DNA from: Alicycliphilus denitrificans_A
GTDB taxonomy: Bacteria > Pseudomonadota > Gammaproteobacteria > Burkholderiales > Burkholderiaceae_C
DNA length: 64,000 bases
Assembly: GCF_044792555.1 (NCBI RefSeq)
Contig: NZ_CP126238.1
Location: 2,294,001-2,358,000, forward strand
Direction of reading: 5' to 3'
Part shown: in pieces, positions 7,821 to 18,695 of the stretch
Numbering within the stretch: position 1 is the first letter of the stretch
How the letters are laid out: every line of letters begins with the position of its first letter
Program-made: the position numbers and the translations under genes
The notes under the pieces: model-generated
Database searches by the model: none
What the model was told of the DNA's origin: nothing
Seen by the model: the letters and a program-made list of their open reading frames with translations, nothing else

Positions 7821-8162
7821 ATGGCCATTTCCTACCCACTGCCACTGCCATCGCCCAAGGCGTTCATGCCGTGGACATTGGCGTTGCTTGCCACAGCCGC
7901 CTTTTCGCAAGCTCCGGCGGATGCCGAGGCCTCTAAGACGGCACTACCGACGAAGTTGCAATACTCGTCTGCCATCGGCGACTACCGGGCCTATACGGAT
8001 CAGCCGGTTCAGTCCTGGCAGCAAGCCAACGACCGCGTGGGCCAGATCGGTGGCTGGCGCGCCTATGCCAAGGAGATCAAGACGGGTGTGCCCGTGTCCG
8101 CCCAGGATGCGGCTCCTGCGAACGACCCGCACACCAGTCATCACGGCGGAGGCAAGCCATGA
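7821..8162 (+). CDS. Small secreted protein, first gene of the copper operon
   Basis: 113 aa. The ATG at 7821 follows AGAGGAG. The N-terminus has a hydrophobic signal (FMPWTLALLATAAFSQAPADA). The mature part contains KLQYSSAIGDYRAYTDQPVQ and WQQANDRVGQIGGWRAYAKE and ends HTSHHGGGKP, a likely metal-binding His cluster. Proteins with this layout sit in front of TolC-like genes in copper and heavy-metal clusters of Comamonadaceae. The stop overlaps the next ATG by 4 nt. Periplasmic location is predicted; no defined function is known. Confidence 0.75.
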   Translation: MAISYPLPLPSPKAFMPWTLALLATAAFSQAPADAEASKTALPTKLQYSSAIGDYRAYTDQPVQSWQQANDRVGQIGGWRAYAKEIKTGVPVSAQDAAPANDPHTSHHGGGKP

Positions 8163-9589
8163 TGCGTTTGCGTGCCACGCATGCCAAGCCGGCGCTATCC
8201 GCTCTCGGCCTTGCGGTGTTGACGGGCTGCGCCAGCGTCAGCCCGGATCAGAACATTAACCGTGTGAATGACGTGGCGGGCAGCTTCACTGGGGGCAAGC
8301 TCGCCTTGGCTCAGACCCAGGACGAGCGCGATCAGCGCGCGCAAGCCGCTCACGCCCTACTTGCTCAGCCTCTGGGACAAACGCAGGCCGTCCAGTTGGC
8401 GCTGGTGAACAGCCCGTCCTTGCAGGTGTTGTTGGCGCAGGGCTGGGCGGAGTCCGCGAACGCCGCGCAAGTGGGCCGGATTACCAACCCTGTTTTCAGT
8501 TTTGAGCGCATGACGGCAGGCCCGGAGCTGGAGCTGGCTCGTGCCCTTTCTTTGGGCTTATTGGATCTTCTGACGCTGCCGTCGCGGTACGGTGTCGCCA
8601 ATCGGCTGATTGAGCAGTCCCAACTGCGTTTGAGCAGCGATGTCGTGGATCAGGTCACCCAGGTGCGCCAGGCATGGGTACGTGCCGTTGTCGCGCAGCA
8701 ATCGTTCGAGTATGCCAAGCAGGTCTATGCCAGCGCGGAGGCTGGAGCGGAGCTGGCCAAGCGCATGCAAGCCGTGGGGAACTTCAACCGCATCACCCGC
8801 GCACGCGAGCAGGCCTTCTACGCCGACGCCGCCACCCGGTTGAGCGCGGCCCAGCACCAGGTCACCGCCAGCCGGGAGGAACTGGTTCGTTTGCTGGGAC
8901 TGAATGAAGAGCAGGCGCAGGCGCTCAAGCTACCCGAGCGCTTGCCTGATCTGCCCAAGCGGCCACTGGATCCACAGGAGATCGGATCGCAGGCCACCAG
9001 GGCGCGCCTGGACATACGCCTGGCACAGGCTACTCTGGACGTAGCAGCCAAGGCTCAGGGCTTGAACATGGTGACCAGTTTCACGGATATCGAGCTCACC
9101 GGGCGGCGCAACACGACTTTCGACCATGTCGGTGGTACCCGCTCCACCGCGCGCGGCTGGGAAATCGCGGTACGCCTGCCTATCTTTGATTGGGGCGGGA
9201 TGCAGCGCACGGCGATGAACGCCCGCACCCTGGCGGCCGCCAATCATCTCGAAGCCACGGTGCGCTCCGCGGGCTCCAGCCTGCGCGAAAGCTACTCCGC
9301 CTACCGCACAGCCTACGACGTGGCGCGTCACTATCGCGATGAAGTCGTGCCGCTGCGCAAGGTGATCTCGGAGGAGAACCAGCTTCTCTACAACGGCATG
9401 CTGATCAGCACCTTCGAGCTGCTGGCCGATGCGCGCGATCAGGTCAGCGCCGTTGTCGCCGCCATGGACGCACAGCAGCAGTTCTGGCTGGCCGATGCCG
9501 CCTTGCAGGCATCCGTGATCGGACGCCCGACTAGCACCCGCTTGTCCGCCGCGTCCAGCGCACCCCGCGGCGGCGATGCCGGCCATTGA
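8159..9589 (+). CDS. TolC-family outer-membrane efflux lipoprotein
   Basis: 476 aa. The N-terminal signal ends in the lipobox LTGC, so the mature protein should be lipid-anchored. The rest is the duplicated helical and beta-barrel TolC/OEP fold, with the helical parts rich in Gln, Ala and Arg. Unlike the second TolC gene at 17.4 kb it has no adjoining RND pump genes and instead precedes the multicopper oxidase. It may serve a different exporter or an outer-membrane role comparable to CopB, but it is not homologous to CopB. Translationally coupled to the preceding gene. Confidence 0.85.
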   Translation: MMRLRATHAKPALSALGLAVLTGCASVSPDQNINRVNDVAGSFTGGKLALAQTQDERDQRAQAAHALLAQPLGQTQAVQLALVNSPSLQVLLAQGWAESANAAQVGRITNPVFSFERMTAGPELELARALSLGLLDLLTLPSRYGVANRLIEQSQLRLSSDVVDQVTQVRQAWVRAVVAQQSFEYAKQVYASAEAGAELAKRMQAVGNFNRITRAREQAFYADAATRLSAAQHQVTASREELVRLLGLNEEQAQALKLPERLPDLPKRPLDPQEIGSQATRARLDIRLAQATLDVAAKAQGLNMVTSFTDIELTGRRNTTFDHVGGTRSTARGWEIAVRLPIFDWGGMQRTAMNARTLAAANHLEATVRSAGSSLRESYSAYRTAYDVARHYRDEVVPLRKVISEENQLLYNGMLISTFELLADARDQVSAVVAAMDAQQQFWLADAALQASVIGRPTSTRLSAASSAPRGGDAGH

Positions 9590-9605
9590 TGCAGAGACGA
9601 TTGCA

Positions 9606-11018
9606 ATGACATCCAGAAGAGACTTTTTCAAGTTCGCCGGTATTGCCGGTGGCGCCGTGGCTGCCAGCTCGGTCAGCCGCGTGGCCATGGCGGCCTTGCC
9701 CGAAGCGGTGATTCAGTCCAGCCCGGACACGATGGCGCCGCTCGTTCCCAATTCGGGGCGGCCGTACAACCCCGTGGTGACGCTCAACGGCTGGACTCTG
9801 CCGTGGCGCATGAACCAGGGCGTCAAGGAGTTCCACCTGGTGGCCGAGCCCGTGATACGTGAGATGGCGCCGGGCATGAAAGCGCACCTGTGGGGCTACA
9901 ACGGCCAGAGCCCCGGTCCCACGATCGAGGTGGTGGAAGGTGATCGCGTGCGCATCTTCGTCACCAACAAACTGCCTGAGCACACCAGCATCCACTGGCA
10001 TGGACAGCGCCTTCCCAATGGCATGGATGGTGTCGCCGGTTTGAATCAACCAGCAATCCAGCCTGGTGAGACCTTTTTCTATGAGTTCGTGGCGCGCCGG
10101 CCAGGCACCTTCATGTACCACCCGCATGCGGACGAGATGGTGCAGATGGCCATGGGCATGATGGGTTTCTGGGTCACGCACCCGAAGGCCAGGCATCCCC
10201 TGATCGACGAGGTGCAACGGGACTTCTGCTTCCTGCTCAGCGCCTATGACATCGAGCCAGGGGCCGCAACGCCCAAGGTCGCGGAAATGACGAACTTCAA
10301 TATGTGGACATGGAACAGCCGCATCTTCCCAGGCATCGATTCATTGAATGTCCGCCTCAATGACAAGGTTCGCATCCGCATCGGCAACCTCACCATGACC
10401 AATCACCCGATGCATGTGCATGGCCACGAGTTCGTTGTCACGGGTACCGATGGCGGGCCCACGCCCAAGAGCGCACGCTGGCCCGAGGTGACCACCGACG
10501 TGGCCGTGGGCCAGATGCGCCAGATTGAGTTCGTGGCCGACGAGGAGGGCGATTGGGCCTTCCACTGCCACAAGAGCCACCATACCATGAACGCCATGGG
10601 CCACAACGTGCCCACGCTCATCGGCGTGGATCACAGTGGCCTGGCCAGGAAGATCAACAACCTCATCCCCGACTACATGGCCATGGGCGAGCGTGGCATG
10701 GCGGACATGGCCGAGATGGAGATGCCTATCCCGGACAACACCATCCCCATGATGACCGGCCAGGGGCCGTTCGGGTCGGTGGAGATGGGCGGCATGTTCA
10801 GCGTGCTCAAGGTGCGCCGTGAGCAGAATCCGGGCGACTACACAGACCCTGGATGGTTCAAACACCCCGAAGGCACCGTGGCGCGAAAGTACACCGGCCC
10901 CATGGCTGATCCGGCGCGCTTCAGTGCCGAAGGCGGACAGTCCATGCCGCGTGTTCGCAAGCCCGCAGCGCCGACCGAAGTCAAGGTACGCAAGCCGACA
11001 ACGCACGGCGAGCATTGA
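9606..11018 (+). CDS. Periplasmic multicopper oxidase (CopA/CueO-like)
   Basis: 470 aa. The ATG at 9606 gives a Tat signal (TSRRDFFKFAGIAGG). The cupredoxin domains carry all copper ligands: HWHG at 130-133, YHPHAD with His172/174, HPMHVHGHE at 267-275, and the T1/T3 motif HCHKSHHTMNAMGH at 320-333. A Met-rich stretch (MGERGMADMAEMEMPIPDN) and MMTGQGPFGSVEMGGM follow the last ligand set, as in copper-tolerance oxidases that bind and oxidise Cu(I). Its role is to oxidise toxic Cu(I) to Cu(II) in the periplasm using O2. It is shorter than the three-domain CopA (~600 aa). Confidence 0.9.
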   Translation: MTSRRDFFKFAGIAGGAVAASSVSRVAMAALPEAVIQSSPDTMAPLVPNSGRPYNPVVTLNGWTLPWRMNQGVKEFHLVAEPVIREMAPGMKAHLWGYNGQSPGPTIEVVEGDRVRIFVTNKLPEHTSIHWHGQRLPNGMDGVAGLNQPAIQPGETFFYEFVARRPGTFMYHPHADEMVQMAMGMMGFWVTHPKARHPLIDEVQRDFCFLLSAYDIEPGAATPKVAEMTNFNMWTWNSRIFPGIDSLNVRLNDKVRIRIGNLTMTNHPMHVHGHEFVVTGTDGGPTPKSARWPEVTTDVAVGQMRQIEFVADEEGDWAFHCHKSHHTMNAMGHNVPTLIGVDHSGLARKINNLIPDYMAMGERGMADMAEMEMPIPDNTIPMMTGQGPFGSVEMGGMFSVLKVRREQNPGDYTDPGWFKHPEGTVARKYTGPMADPARFSAEGGQSMPRVRKPAAPTEVKVRKPTTHGEH

Positions 11019-11049
11019 GTTTTTCCTTCAATTCAGCTGGAGTTCATCC

Positions 11050-11544
11050 ATGAAATTCACCCGATCCCCTGTTTCTCAACTCATCGCCATGGTGGCGTTG
11101 GCTGCGTCGGGGGCCGCGTTCGCCAGCGGCAGTCATACGGGCGGCCATGGCCATGATGGGGACGAAACGGCCATCGGAAAGCCCGGTGTGGTCGCCAAGG
11201 TCAGCCGCACGATCACTATCGAAATGAACGACAACATGCGCTACACGCCGTCGAACATCCAGGTCAAACAGGGCGAGACCGTGCGGTTCATCGTCAAGAA
11301 CGCCGGGCAGGTCAAGCACGAACTCAGCCTGGGCACCGAGAAGGAACTGCTGGAGCACCTGGAGCAGATGAAGAAATTCCCCGACATGGAACATGATGAA
11401 CCCAGCAAGGTCACGTTGCAGCCTGGAAAGCAGGGCGAAATTGTTTGGCAGTTCACCAAGGCCGGTGCCGTGAACTTTGCATGCCTGATGCCGAGGCACT
11501 ACGAAGCGGGCATGAAGGGCACCATCAAAGTCAGCCGCAAGTGA
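11050..11544 (+). CDS. Secreted cupredoxin-like copper protein
   Basis: 164 aa with a signal peptide (MKFTRSPVSQLIAMVALAASG) and a His-rich start of the mature part (SHTGGHGHDGDE). The fold region shows the plastocyanin/azurin-type pattern: NIQVKQGETVRFIVKNAGQVKHEL holds the first His ligand, and FACLMPRHYEAGMKG supplies Cys, His and Met. It likely carries or buffers copper, or passes electrons to or from the multicopper oxidase encoded just upstream. Preceded by a GGAG-like site at 11036-11042. Confidence 0.85.
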   Translation: MKFTRSPVSQLIAMVALAASGAAFASGSHTGGHGHDGDETAIGKPGVVAKVSRTITIEMNDNMRYTPSNIQVKQGETVRFIVKNAGQVKHELSLGTEKELLEHLEQMKKFPDMEHDEPSKVTLQPGKQGEIVWQFTKAGAVNFACLMPRHYEAGMKGTIKVSRK

Positions 11545-11599
11545 TGGCCTGAATACAGCGCACCAGCCCATAGATTCATCCATCCATCTAGAAGACACC

Positions 11600-11944
11600 A
11601 TGAACACCATCAAAAACGTTCTTGCCATCTCCGCTCTTGCCATGGGCATAGCCATGCCCGTCAGCAGTTTTGCTCAGGCGACGATGGATCACGGCAAGAT
11701 GGATATGTCCCATGCATCGGACTCCATGACCGACGGCGAGGTCAAGAAGATCGACGCGGATAACGGCAAGGTCACCCTAAAGCATGGGGAGATCAAGAAC
11801 CTGGACATGCCCGGAATGACCATGGTCTTCACCGTCCGCGACAAGGGCCAGCTTGCCAAGCTCAAACCCGGCGACAAGGTGCAGTTCGTGGTCGTTCAGG
11901 AGAGCGGGAAGATGGTCGTCACCGACATCAAGCCCGTGCGCTGA
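11600..11944 (+). CDS. CusF-like periplasmic copper-binding protein, Trp replaced by Met
   Basis: 114 aa: signal peptide to about residue 26 (VSSFAQA), a Met/His-rich leader (MDHGKMDMSHASDSM), then the small OB-fold CusF domain. CusF binds Cu(I)/Ag(I) with one His, two Met and a capping Trp. Here His62, Met73 and Met75 are present (KHGEIKNLDMPGMTM), but the Trp position holds Met70. It should act as a periplasmic metallochaperone for the RND pump encoded at 17.4-23.3 kb. The extra Met may alter affinity or oxidation sensitivity. Confidence 0.85.
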   Translation: MNTIKNVLAISALAMGIAMPVSSFAQATMDHGKMDMSHASDSMTDGEVKKIDADNGKVTLKHGEIKNLDMPGMTMVFTVRDKGQLAKLKPGDKVQFVVVQESGKMVVTDIKPVR

Positions 11945-12016
11945 GCAAAGGCGCCACCGCACCGTGCCGCCGGCCGCGGCAACCCAAGTCAACTCTCACA
12001 GCAGGAAGGAAGCATC

Positions 12017-12505
12017 ATGATTCACATTCGCCACTCTCTGATCGGCCTCTGCATCGCCGCCGCCTCCGTAAGCGTGTTGGCACAAGGCACGGACGAGCAT
12101 AACGATCACCACCCGACGGGCGCCGCTGCCCCTGCGGCAAGTGCGGCGCCAGCGCCCGCAGCGGCACTGCCATCGCCGGGCCTGGCCATGGGCTCGGGCG
12201 ACATGGCCGCGATGGATCGGCAAATGCAGGCCATGCAGGCCATGCACGAGAAGATGGCCGCCGCCAAGACGCCCCAGGAGCGCCAGGCATTGATGGCCGA
12301 ACACATGAAGACCATGCAGGACGGCATGCGCATGATGGGCGCTATGCACGGGAAGATGGCATCGGGCATGTCATCGGCAGGCACGGCGAATATGCAATGC
12401 GACCCGCAGATGATGGAAAAGCGCATGGACATGATGGAGTCGATGATGCAGATGATGATGGATCGAATACCCATGTCGCAAACCTCGACCCCTGGTACCA
12501 AGTAA
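12017..12505 (+). CDS. Met-rich secreted protein of the copper cluster
   Basis: 162 aa. Signal peptide (IGLCIAAASVSVLAQG), an Ala/Pro-rich linker, then a helical region very rich in Met with repeats such as MAAMDRQMQAMQAMHEKMAA, MRMMGAMHGKMASGM and MDMMESMMQMMMDR. Such Met arrays bind Cu(I), so a periplasmic copper sponge is likely. It overlaps no neighbour but lies in the same strand series. No named family is recognised with certainty. Confidence 0.75.
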   Translation: MIHIRHSLIGLCIAAASVSVLAQGTDEHNDHHPTGAAAPAASAAPAPAAALPSPGLAMGSGDMAAMDRQMQAMQAMHEKMAAAKTPQERQALMAEHMKTMQDGMRMMGAMHGKMASGMSSAGTANMQCDPQMMEKRMDMMESMMQMMMDRIPMSQTSTPGTK

Positions 12506-12515
12506 GGAGACCGTC

Positions 12516-12812
12516 ATGACCCACGACCATGCATCCCATCCGCAGGGCGTGCAGGGCGAGCAGCCCGTCGGATTCTGGCGCTCGCGCTACGCCGTCGGCC
12601 TGTTCGTGTTCGGCGCCGTCGCCGGCTACTTTCTGTGGACCGAGCACCGCGCCCACCTGGAGCAATGGTGGCCCTATGCCCTGCTGCTGGCCTGCCCGCT
12701 GATGCATGTCTTCATGCACAAGGGCCATGGCGGCCATGGCGGCCATGGCGGGCACGGTGGTGGCTTTGGCGGGCTCGGCCGGCGCACGGAGCAGGATTCC
12801 AACGGGAGCTGA
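12516..12812 (+). CDS. DUF2933-family small membrane protein
   Basis: 98 aa. AAGGAG overlaps the preceding stop and precedes the ATG at 12516. One or two hydrophobic segments (YAVGLFVFGAVAGYFLW and WPYALLLACPLMHVFMH) are followed by (GGHGGH)n and a basic tail. DUF2933 proteins are short membrane proteins frequent in copper and heavy-metal clusters. The Gly-His repeat suggests metal binding near the membrane. Function unknown. Confidence 0.8.
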   Translation: MTHDHASHPQGVQGEQPVGFWRSRYAVGLFVFGAVAGYFLWTEHRAHLEQWWPYALLLACPLMHVFMHKGHGGHGGHGGHGGGFGGLGRRTEQDSNGS

Positions 12813-12816
12813 GACC

Positions 12817-13464
12817 ATGGAGCATGCGGAACCGTCATATGGCCTGTGGCCCCTGGTGGTGGTCAACGTGGCGATCTTCGTCATGTTCGCCTTCAGCTTC
12901 TTCAAGCCGGCCAGCGCGCGCGATTGGCGCAGTTTCGGGGCGTTCACGGCCTTCATCGTTGCGCTGTTCGTGGAGATGTACGGCTTCCCGCTGACCATCT
13001 ATTTCCTGTCGGGCTGGCTGGGGCAGAGGTTACCCGGCGTAGACCTGCTGAACCACAACTCCGGCCACCTGCTGGAGCTGCTGTTTGGCTGGGGCGGCGA
13101 TCCGCACCTGGGCCCCTTCCACATTCTCAGCTACCTGTTTACTGGCGGTGGTTTCTGGCTGTTGGCCGCTGCCTGGCCCGTGCTCTACGAGGCCCAGCGG
13201 CAGGGGCTGCTGGCGCGCACCGGTGTGTACGCCCGGGTGCGGCATCCGCAGTACATCGGCTTCGTACTGATCATGTTCGGATTCCTTCTGCAGTGGCCGA
13301 CGCTGCTGACGCTGCTGATGTTTCCGGTGCTGGTGGTGATGTATGCCCGCCTGGCGCATAACGAAGAGCGCGAAAGCGCATTCCGCTTTGGGCGGGCCTG
13401 GGAGGAGTATGCGCAGCGCGTGCCACGTTTCATCCCCCGGTGGGGTGCAAAGGCGCAGCCTTGA
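12817..13464 (+). CDS. Isoprenylcysteine carboxyl methyltransferase (ICMT)-like membrane protein
   Basis: 215 aa with about five transmembrane helices. The ATG at 12817 lies 4 nt after the preceding stop. The C-terminal part shows the ICMT/NnrU signature: LLARTGVYARVRHPQYIGF followed by NEERESAFRFGRAWEEYAQRVPRF, where the family binds S-adenosylmethionine. The substrate is unknown; bacteria lack prenylated CAAX proteins, so a small molecule or lipid is more likely. Such genes are recurrent members of betaproteobacterial copper islands next to DUF2933. Confidence 0.8.
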   Translation: MEHAEPSYGLWPLVVVNVAIFVMFAFSFFKPASARDWRSFGAFTAFIVALFVEMYGFPLTIYFLSGWLGQRLPGVDLLNHNSGHLLELLFGWGGDPHLGPFHILSYLFTGGGFWLLAAAWPVLYEAQRQGLLARTGVYARVRHPQYIGFVLIMFGFLLQWPTLLTLLMFPVLVVMYARLAHNEERESAFRFGRAWEEYAQRVPRFIPRWGAKAQP

Positions 13465-13519
13465 GTCATGCATAGGCCGACAAGAATATGACTGCGAACA
13501 TGAAACCGGGGAGGCCGCG

Positions 13520-14020
13520 ATGACCTTGAAACCGCTGGCCCTGTGGACTGCAGGAGCGCTGCTCGCGCTGTTGGTTGCAGGGGCGGGTTACTTTTCCCTG
13601 CGCGCTGCCGACCGGCCAGCAGCGGCGCAGCACAGTCTGCGTCCCGACGATCCCCAGGTGCTGCGCGTGGGTGAGCGCATCTACGCGCAGCAGTGTGCGG
13701 CTTGCCATGGAGCCAAGGGCGAGGGCCAGGCCGACTGGCGGGATCGCGGAGCCGATGGTCTCTTGCCGGCGCCGCCCCACGATTCCAGCGGCCACACCTG
13801 GCACCACCCCGACGAGCAGTTGTTCGCCATCACCAAGCAGGGCCTTGCGCAGCTGATCAATCAACCCGACTACCGCACGGCCATGCCCATCTACAGCGGT
13901 GTGCTGAGCGACGCCGAGATCGTGGCCGTGCTGTCCTGGATCAAGGCGCAATGGCCGCCCGAGATCCGCCAGCGCCATGATGAGATCAATGTCCAGTATC
14001 GCAAGTCCTTGTCCCGATAG
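13520..14020 (+). CDS. Membrane-anchored or secreted c-type cytochrome
   Basis: 166 aa. An uncleaved or cleaved N-terminal hydrophobic segment (LALWTAGALLALLVAGAGYF) is followed by a class I cytochrome c domain. The heme-attachment motif is C59-AA-C62-H63, and a likely axial Met lies in YRTAMPIYSG. It should carry electrons in the periplasm, perhaps to or from the multicopper oxidase. Located between the ICMT-like gene and the P-type ATPase. Confidence 0.85.
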   Translation: MTLKPLALWTAGALLALLVAGAGYFSLRAADRPAAAQHSLRPDDPQVLRVGERIYAQQCAACHGAKGEGQADWRDRGADGLLPAPPHDSSGHTWHHPDEQLFAITKQGLAQLINQPDYRTAMPIYSGVLSDAEIVAVLSWIKAQWPPEIRQRHDEINVQYRKSLSR

Positions 14021-14116
14021 CCGGCCGGGCGCGCGTTGGATGCGTCCGCCGGGAAAGCCGCTTGACCTTTCCATGATGGCAAGGCCAAGAATCGAGTCAA
14101 CTCCCAAATAAAAGGC

Positions 14117-16450
<2,334 letters not shown>

Positions 16451-16494
16451 CGCGAGCCATTGGCTTCAAAACCTTCAAGCACAGGAGATGCATC

Positions 16495-16755
16495 ATGATG
16501 TATGGATGGGGTAATAGCGACATGGCCTGGTGGTTCGGTGTCCACTGGCTCACGATGCTGCTGGGTGCGGTGGTGATCGTGCTGCCGTTCTGGAAGATCT
16601 TTGCCAAGGCGGGGTTTTCCGGCTGGCTCGGCCTGCTGATGATCGTCCCCATGGTCAACCTGATCGCGCTGTATGTGCTGGCGTTCTCGGACTGGCCGAT
16701 GGCGAGGCGCGCGGGCCAGCCGGATGCCGGCGCCATGGGGTCAGGCCCTCGGTGA
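16495..16755 (+). CDS. Small two-helix membrane protein of the copper cluster
   Basis: 86 aa behind CAGGAG. After MMYGWGNSDMAWW come two hydrophobic segments (WLTMLLGAVVIVLPFW and WLGLLMIVPMVNLIALYVLAF), then a short polar tail. The Met/Trp-rich start may contact metal. It is similar in layout to small inner-membrane proteins next to copper ATPases. No function is recognised. Confidence 0.7.
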   Translation: MMYGWGNSDMAWWFGVHWLTMLLGAVVIVLPFWKIFAKAGFSGWLGLLMIVPMVNLIALYVLAFSDWPMARRAGQPDAGAMGSGPR

Positions 16756-16856
16756 CTTCCATGCGTGCAGAGTAGGCCGTTGCGGCACTTTTTTCCCGCG
16801 ATGCGTTTCTGATCCGCGGCAAGTTGCCATACACCCAGCACAGCGAACATCCCACC

Positions 16857-17312
16857 ATGGTTTCCATCCGACGCATCGTCACGCAATGGGGCCGCCGGAT
16901 TGCCGGCGGCCTCGTCGTGGCTTTGCTGTTCTCGCAGATGGCGCTGGCGATGTATGCCTGCCCCAAGCAGGACTCTGCGGGACATACCGCCTTGATGCAG
17001 GCGGCAGGCATGGCCATGGAAGAGGTGGTGGACATGCCCTCCATGCCGGACTGCCACGCCATGCCCGGGACGATGGACGACGAGGCGCCGCATCTGTGCC
17101 GGGCCCATTGCAGCGGCGATCGCCAGGCCGTCCCTGCGTTGCACGGATTGGATGTCCAATCGCTTGCCGCGCACGCGGTCTGGATCGGCTATGTGCTTCC
17201 GGCGGTGATCGACGCACCGCTGGCGGTGGATTCCCGCCCCCGCCAGGCGCGGCCCGACTCCCGCGCGGGTGCGCCCCCGCTCTATCTGACGCTTCAGGTT
17301 CTTCGGAATTGA
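16857..17312 (+). CDS. Secreted Cys/His/Met-rich protein preceding the CusCBA operon
   Basis: 151 aa from the ATG at 16857; a TTG 33 nt earlier is less likely. N-terminal hydrophobic segment (GGLVVALLFSQMALAMYAC), then ACPKQDSAGHTALMQAAG, MPSMPDCHAMPGTMDDEAPHLCRAHC with clustered Cys, His and Met, and a Pro/Arg-rich tail. The position directly upstream of a CzcC/CusC gene and the metal-ligand cluster resemble CopL-like metal-responsive small proteins, but clear homology cannot be shown here. A periplasmic metal-binding role is inferred. Confidence 0.6.
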   Translation: MVSIRRIVTQWGRRIAGGLVVALLFSQMALAMYACPKQDSAGHTALMQAAGMAMEEVVDMPSMPDCHAMPGTMDDEAPHLCRAHCSGDRQAVPALHGLDVQSLAAHAVWIGYVLPAVIDAPLAVDSRPRQARPDSRAGAPPLYLTLQVLRN

Positions 17313-17387
17313 CTTGCCACCCCATGCGCGCTGCGTCCCGACGCAGTGAAGCAGGTGTTTGTGTGGCCGTCCATTTCGAGGATTTTC

Positions 17388-18695
17388 ATGTCTATCCATT
17401 CTTCCGGTGCTCGCAGCGAGCATCGCCCCGCGCGGGCCTGCGGCATGCCCCGCACGAATACCCGCGGCCCCAGGCTGCATCGGCTGGGCCTGTTGCTGGC
17501 TGGTGCGGCGCTGGCCGCCGGCCAGGTCCACGCCCTGGACTTTTCCGAGGCCCTCGCCATCGCCGAGCAGCAAAGCCCGCGTGCCGCGGCGCTGCGGCTA
17601 CAGATCGATGCGGCCGAGTCCGCACAGAAGGCGGCTGGCACGCTGCCCGACCCCAAGCTGGCCCTGGGTATCGAAAGCCTGCCCATCAGCGGCATGGATC
17701 GCTGGAGCCTGACGCGCGACTCCATGACCTCGCAGCGCATCGCCCTGATGCAGGAGGTGCCCAACCAGGCCAAGCGCGATGCCAAGGTCGCCAGCGCGCA
17801 GGCCCGCGTGGAGCGCGAGCGCGCGACGCAAACCCTGCAGCGCCTGCAAATAAGGCAGGAGGTCGGCCTGGCCTGGATTGCCGCCCAGGCCGTGGAGCAG
17901 CGCGAGCAGTTGCTCGTTGAGTTGCTCGCAGAGAACCAGCGCCTGCAGGACAGCCTGCCCGCGCGTGTGGCGGGCGGTTCGGCCCAGGCCGGCGACCTGC
18001 TGGCGGCGCAGCAGGAGGCGCTGGCGCTGTCCGACCGGCGTGACGACCTGCGGCGCGATCGGTCCAAGGCCCGCGCCATGCTGCGCCGCTGGGTCGGGCC
18101 GCGCGCGGACGAGGCGCTGAGCGGCGGCCCCGGTGCACTGGAGCGGCCCGTCGAGCAACTACGCACCGACCTCGCACACCACGCCGAGCTGGAGCTGTAC
18201 CCGGCGATGCAGCGCATGGCGCGCGCGGAGTCCCACGAGGCCCAGGCGGAATCGCGTGGCGACTGGTCGTGGGAGGTCGCCTACAACCGGCGCGGGCGCC
18301 AATGGGGCGACATGGTGTCCTTCCAGGTCACTTTCGATCTGCCCTGGCAGAAGGATCGCCGCCAGGTGCCCATGATTGAGGCCAAGCAGCGTGAGCAGGA
18401 GCGCCTGGAGGCCGAGCAGGACGACGTCGCACGCCGGCACCTGCAGGAGCTCGACGACAACGCCGCCGAACTGCAGGCGCTGCAAAGCCAGCTGCAGCGC
18501 CTGAACGGCACGGGCCTGCGCCTGGCCCGGGAGCGCGCCGACCTGGCGCTGGCCAACTACCGCGCCGCCAAGGGTGACCTGAGCGCCGTCCTCGTCACGC
18601 GCGCCCAGGTGCTGGAGGCGCGCATGCGCCTGATCGACCTGCAGGCCCAGCACGACGGCCTGGTGGTGCGCCTGAACAACCTCATTGCCAATTGA
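17388..18695 (+). CDS. Outer-membrane factor of RND metal efflux (CusC/CzcC-like, TolC family)
   Basis: 435 aa. A signal region (LGLLLAGAALAAGQVHA) precedes two OEP repeats with long coiled-coil helices, for example EVGLAWIAAQAVEQREQLLV and the C-terminal LALANYRAAKGDLSAVL. No lipobox Cys is visible. It forms the outer-membrane channel of the tripartite pump with the adaptor and the RND permease encoded next. Its TGA overlaps the adaptor ATG by one base (TGATG), indicating translational coupling. Confidence 0.88.
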   Translation: MSIHSSGARSEHRPARACGMPRTNTRGPRLHRLGLLLAGAALAAGQVHALDFSEALAIAEQQSPRAAALRLQIDAAESAQKAAGTLPDPKLALGIESLPISGMDRWSLTRDSMTSQRIALMQEVPNQAKRDAKVASAQARVERERATQTLQRLQIRQEVGLAWIAAQAVEQREQLLVELLAENQRLQDSLPARVAGGSAQAGDLLAAQQEALALSDRRDDLRRDRSKARAMLRRWVGPRADEALSGGPGALERPVEQLRTDLAHHAELELYPAMQRMARAESHEAQAESRGDWSWEVAYNRRGRQWGDMVSFQVTFDLPWQKDRRQVPMIEAKQREQERLEAEQDDVARRHLQELDDNAAELQALQSQLQRLNGTGLRLARERADLALANYRAAKGDLSAVLVTRAQVLEARMRLIDLQAQHDGLVVRLNNLIAN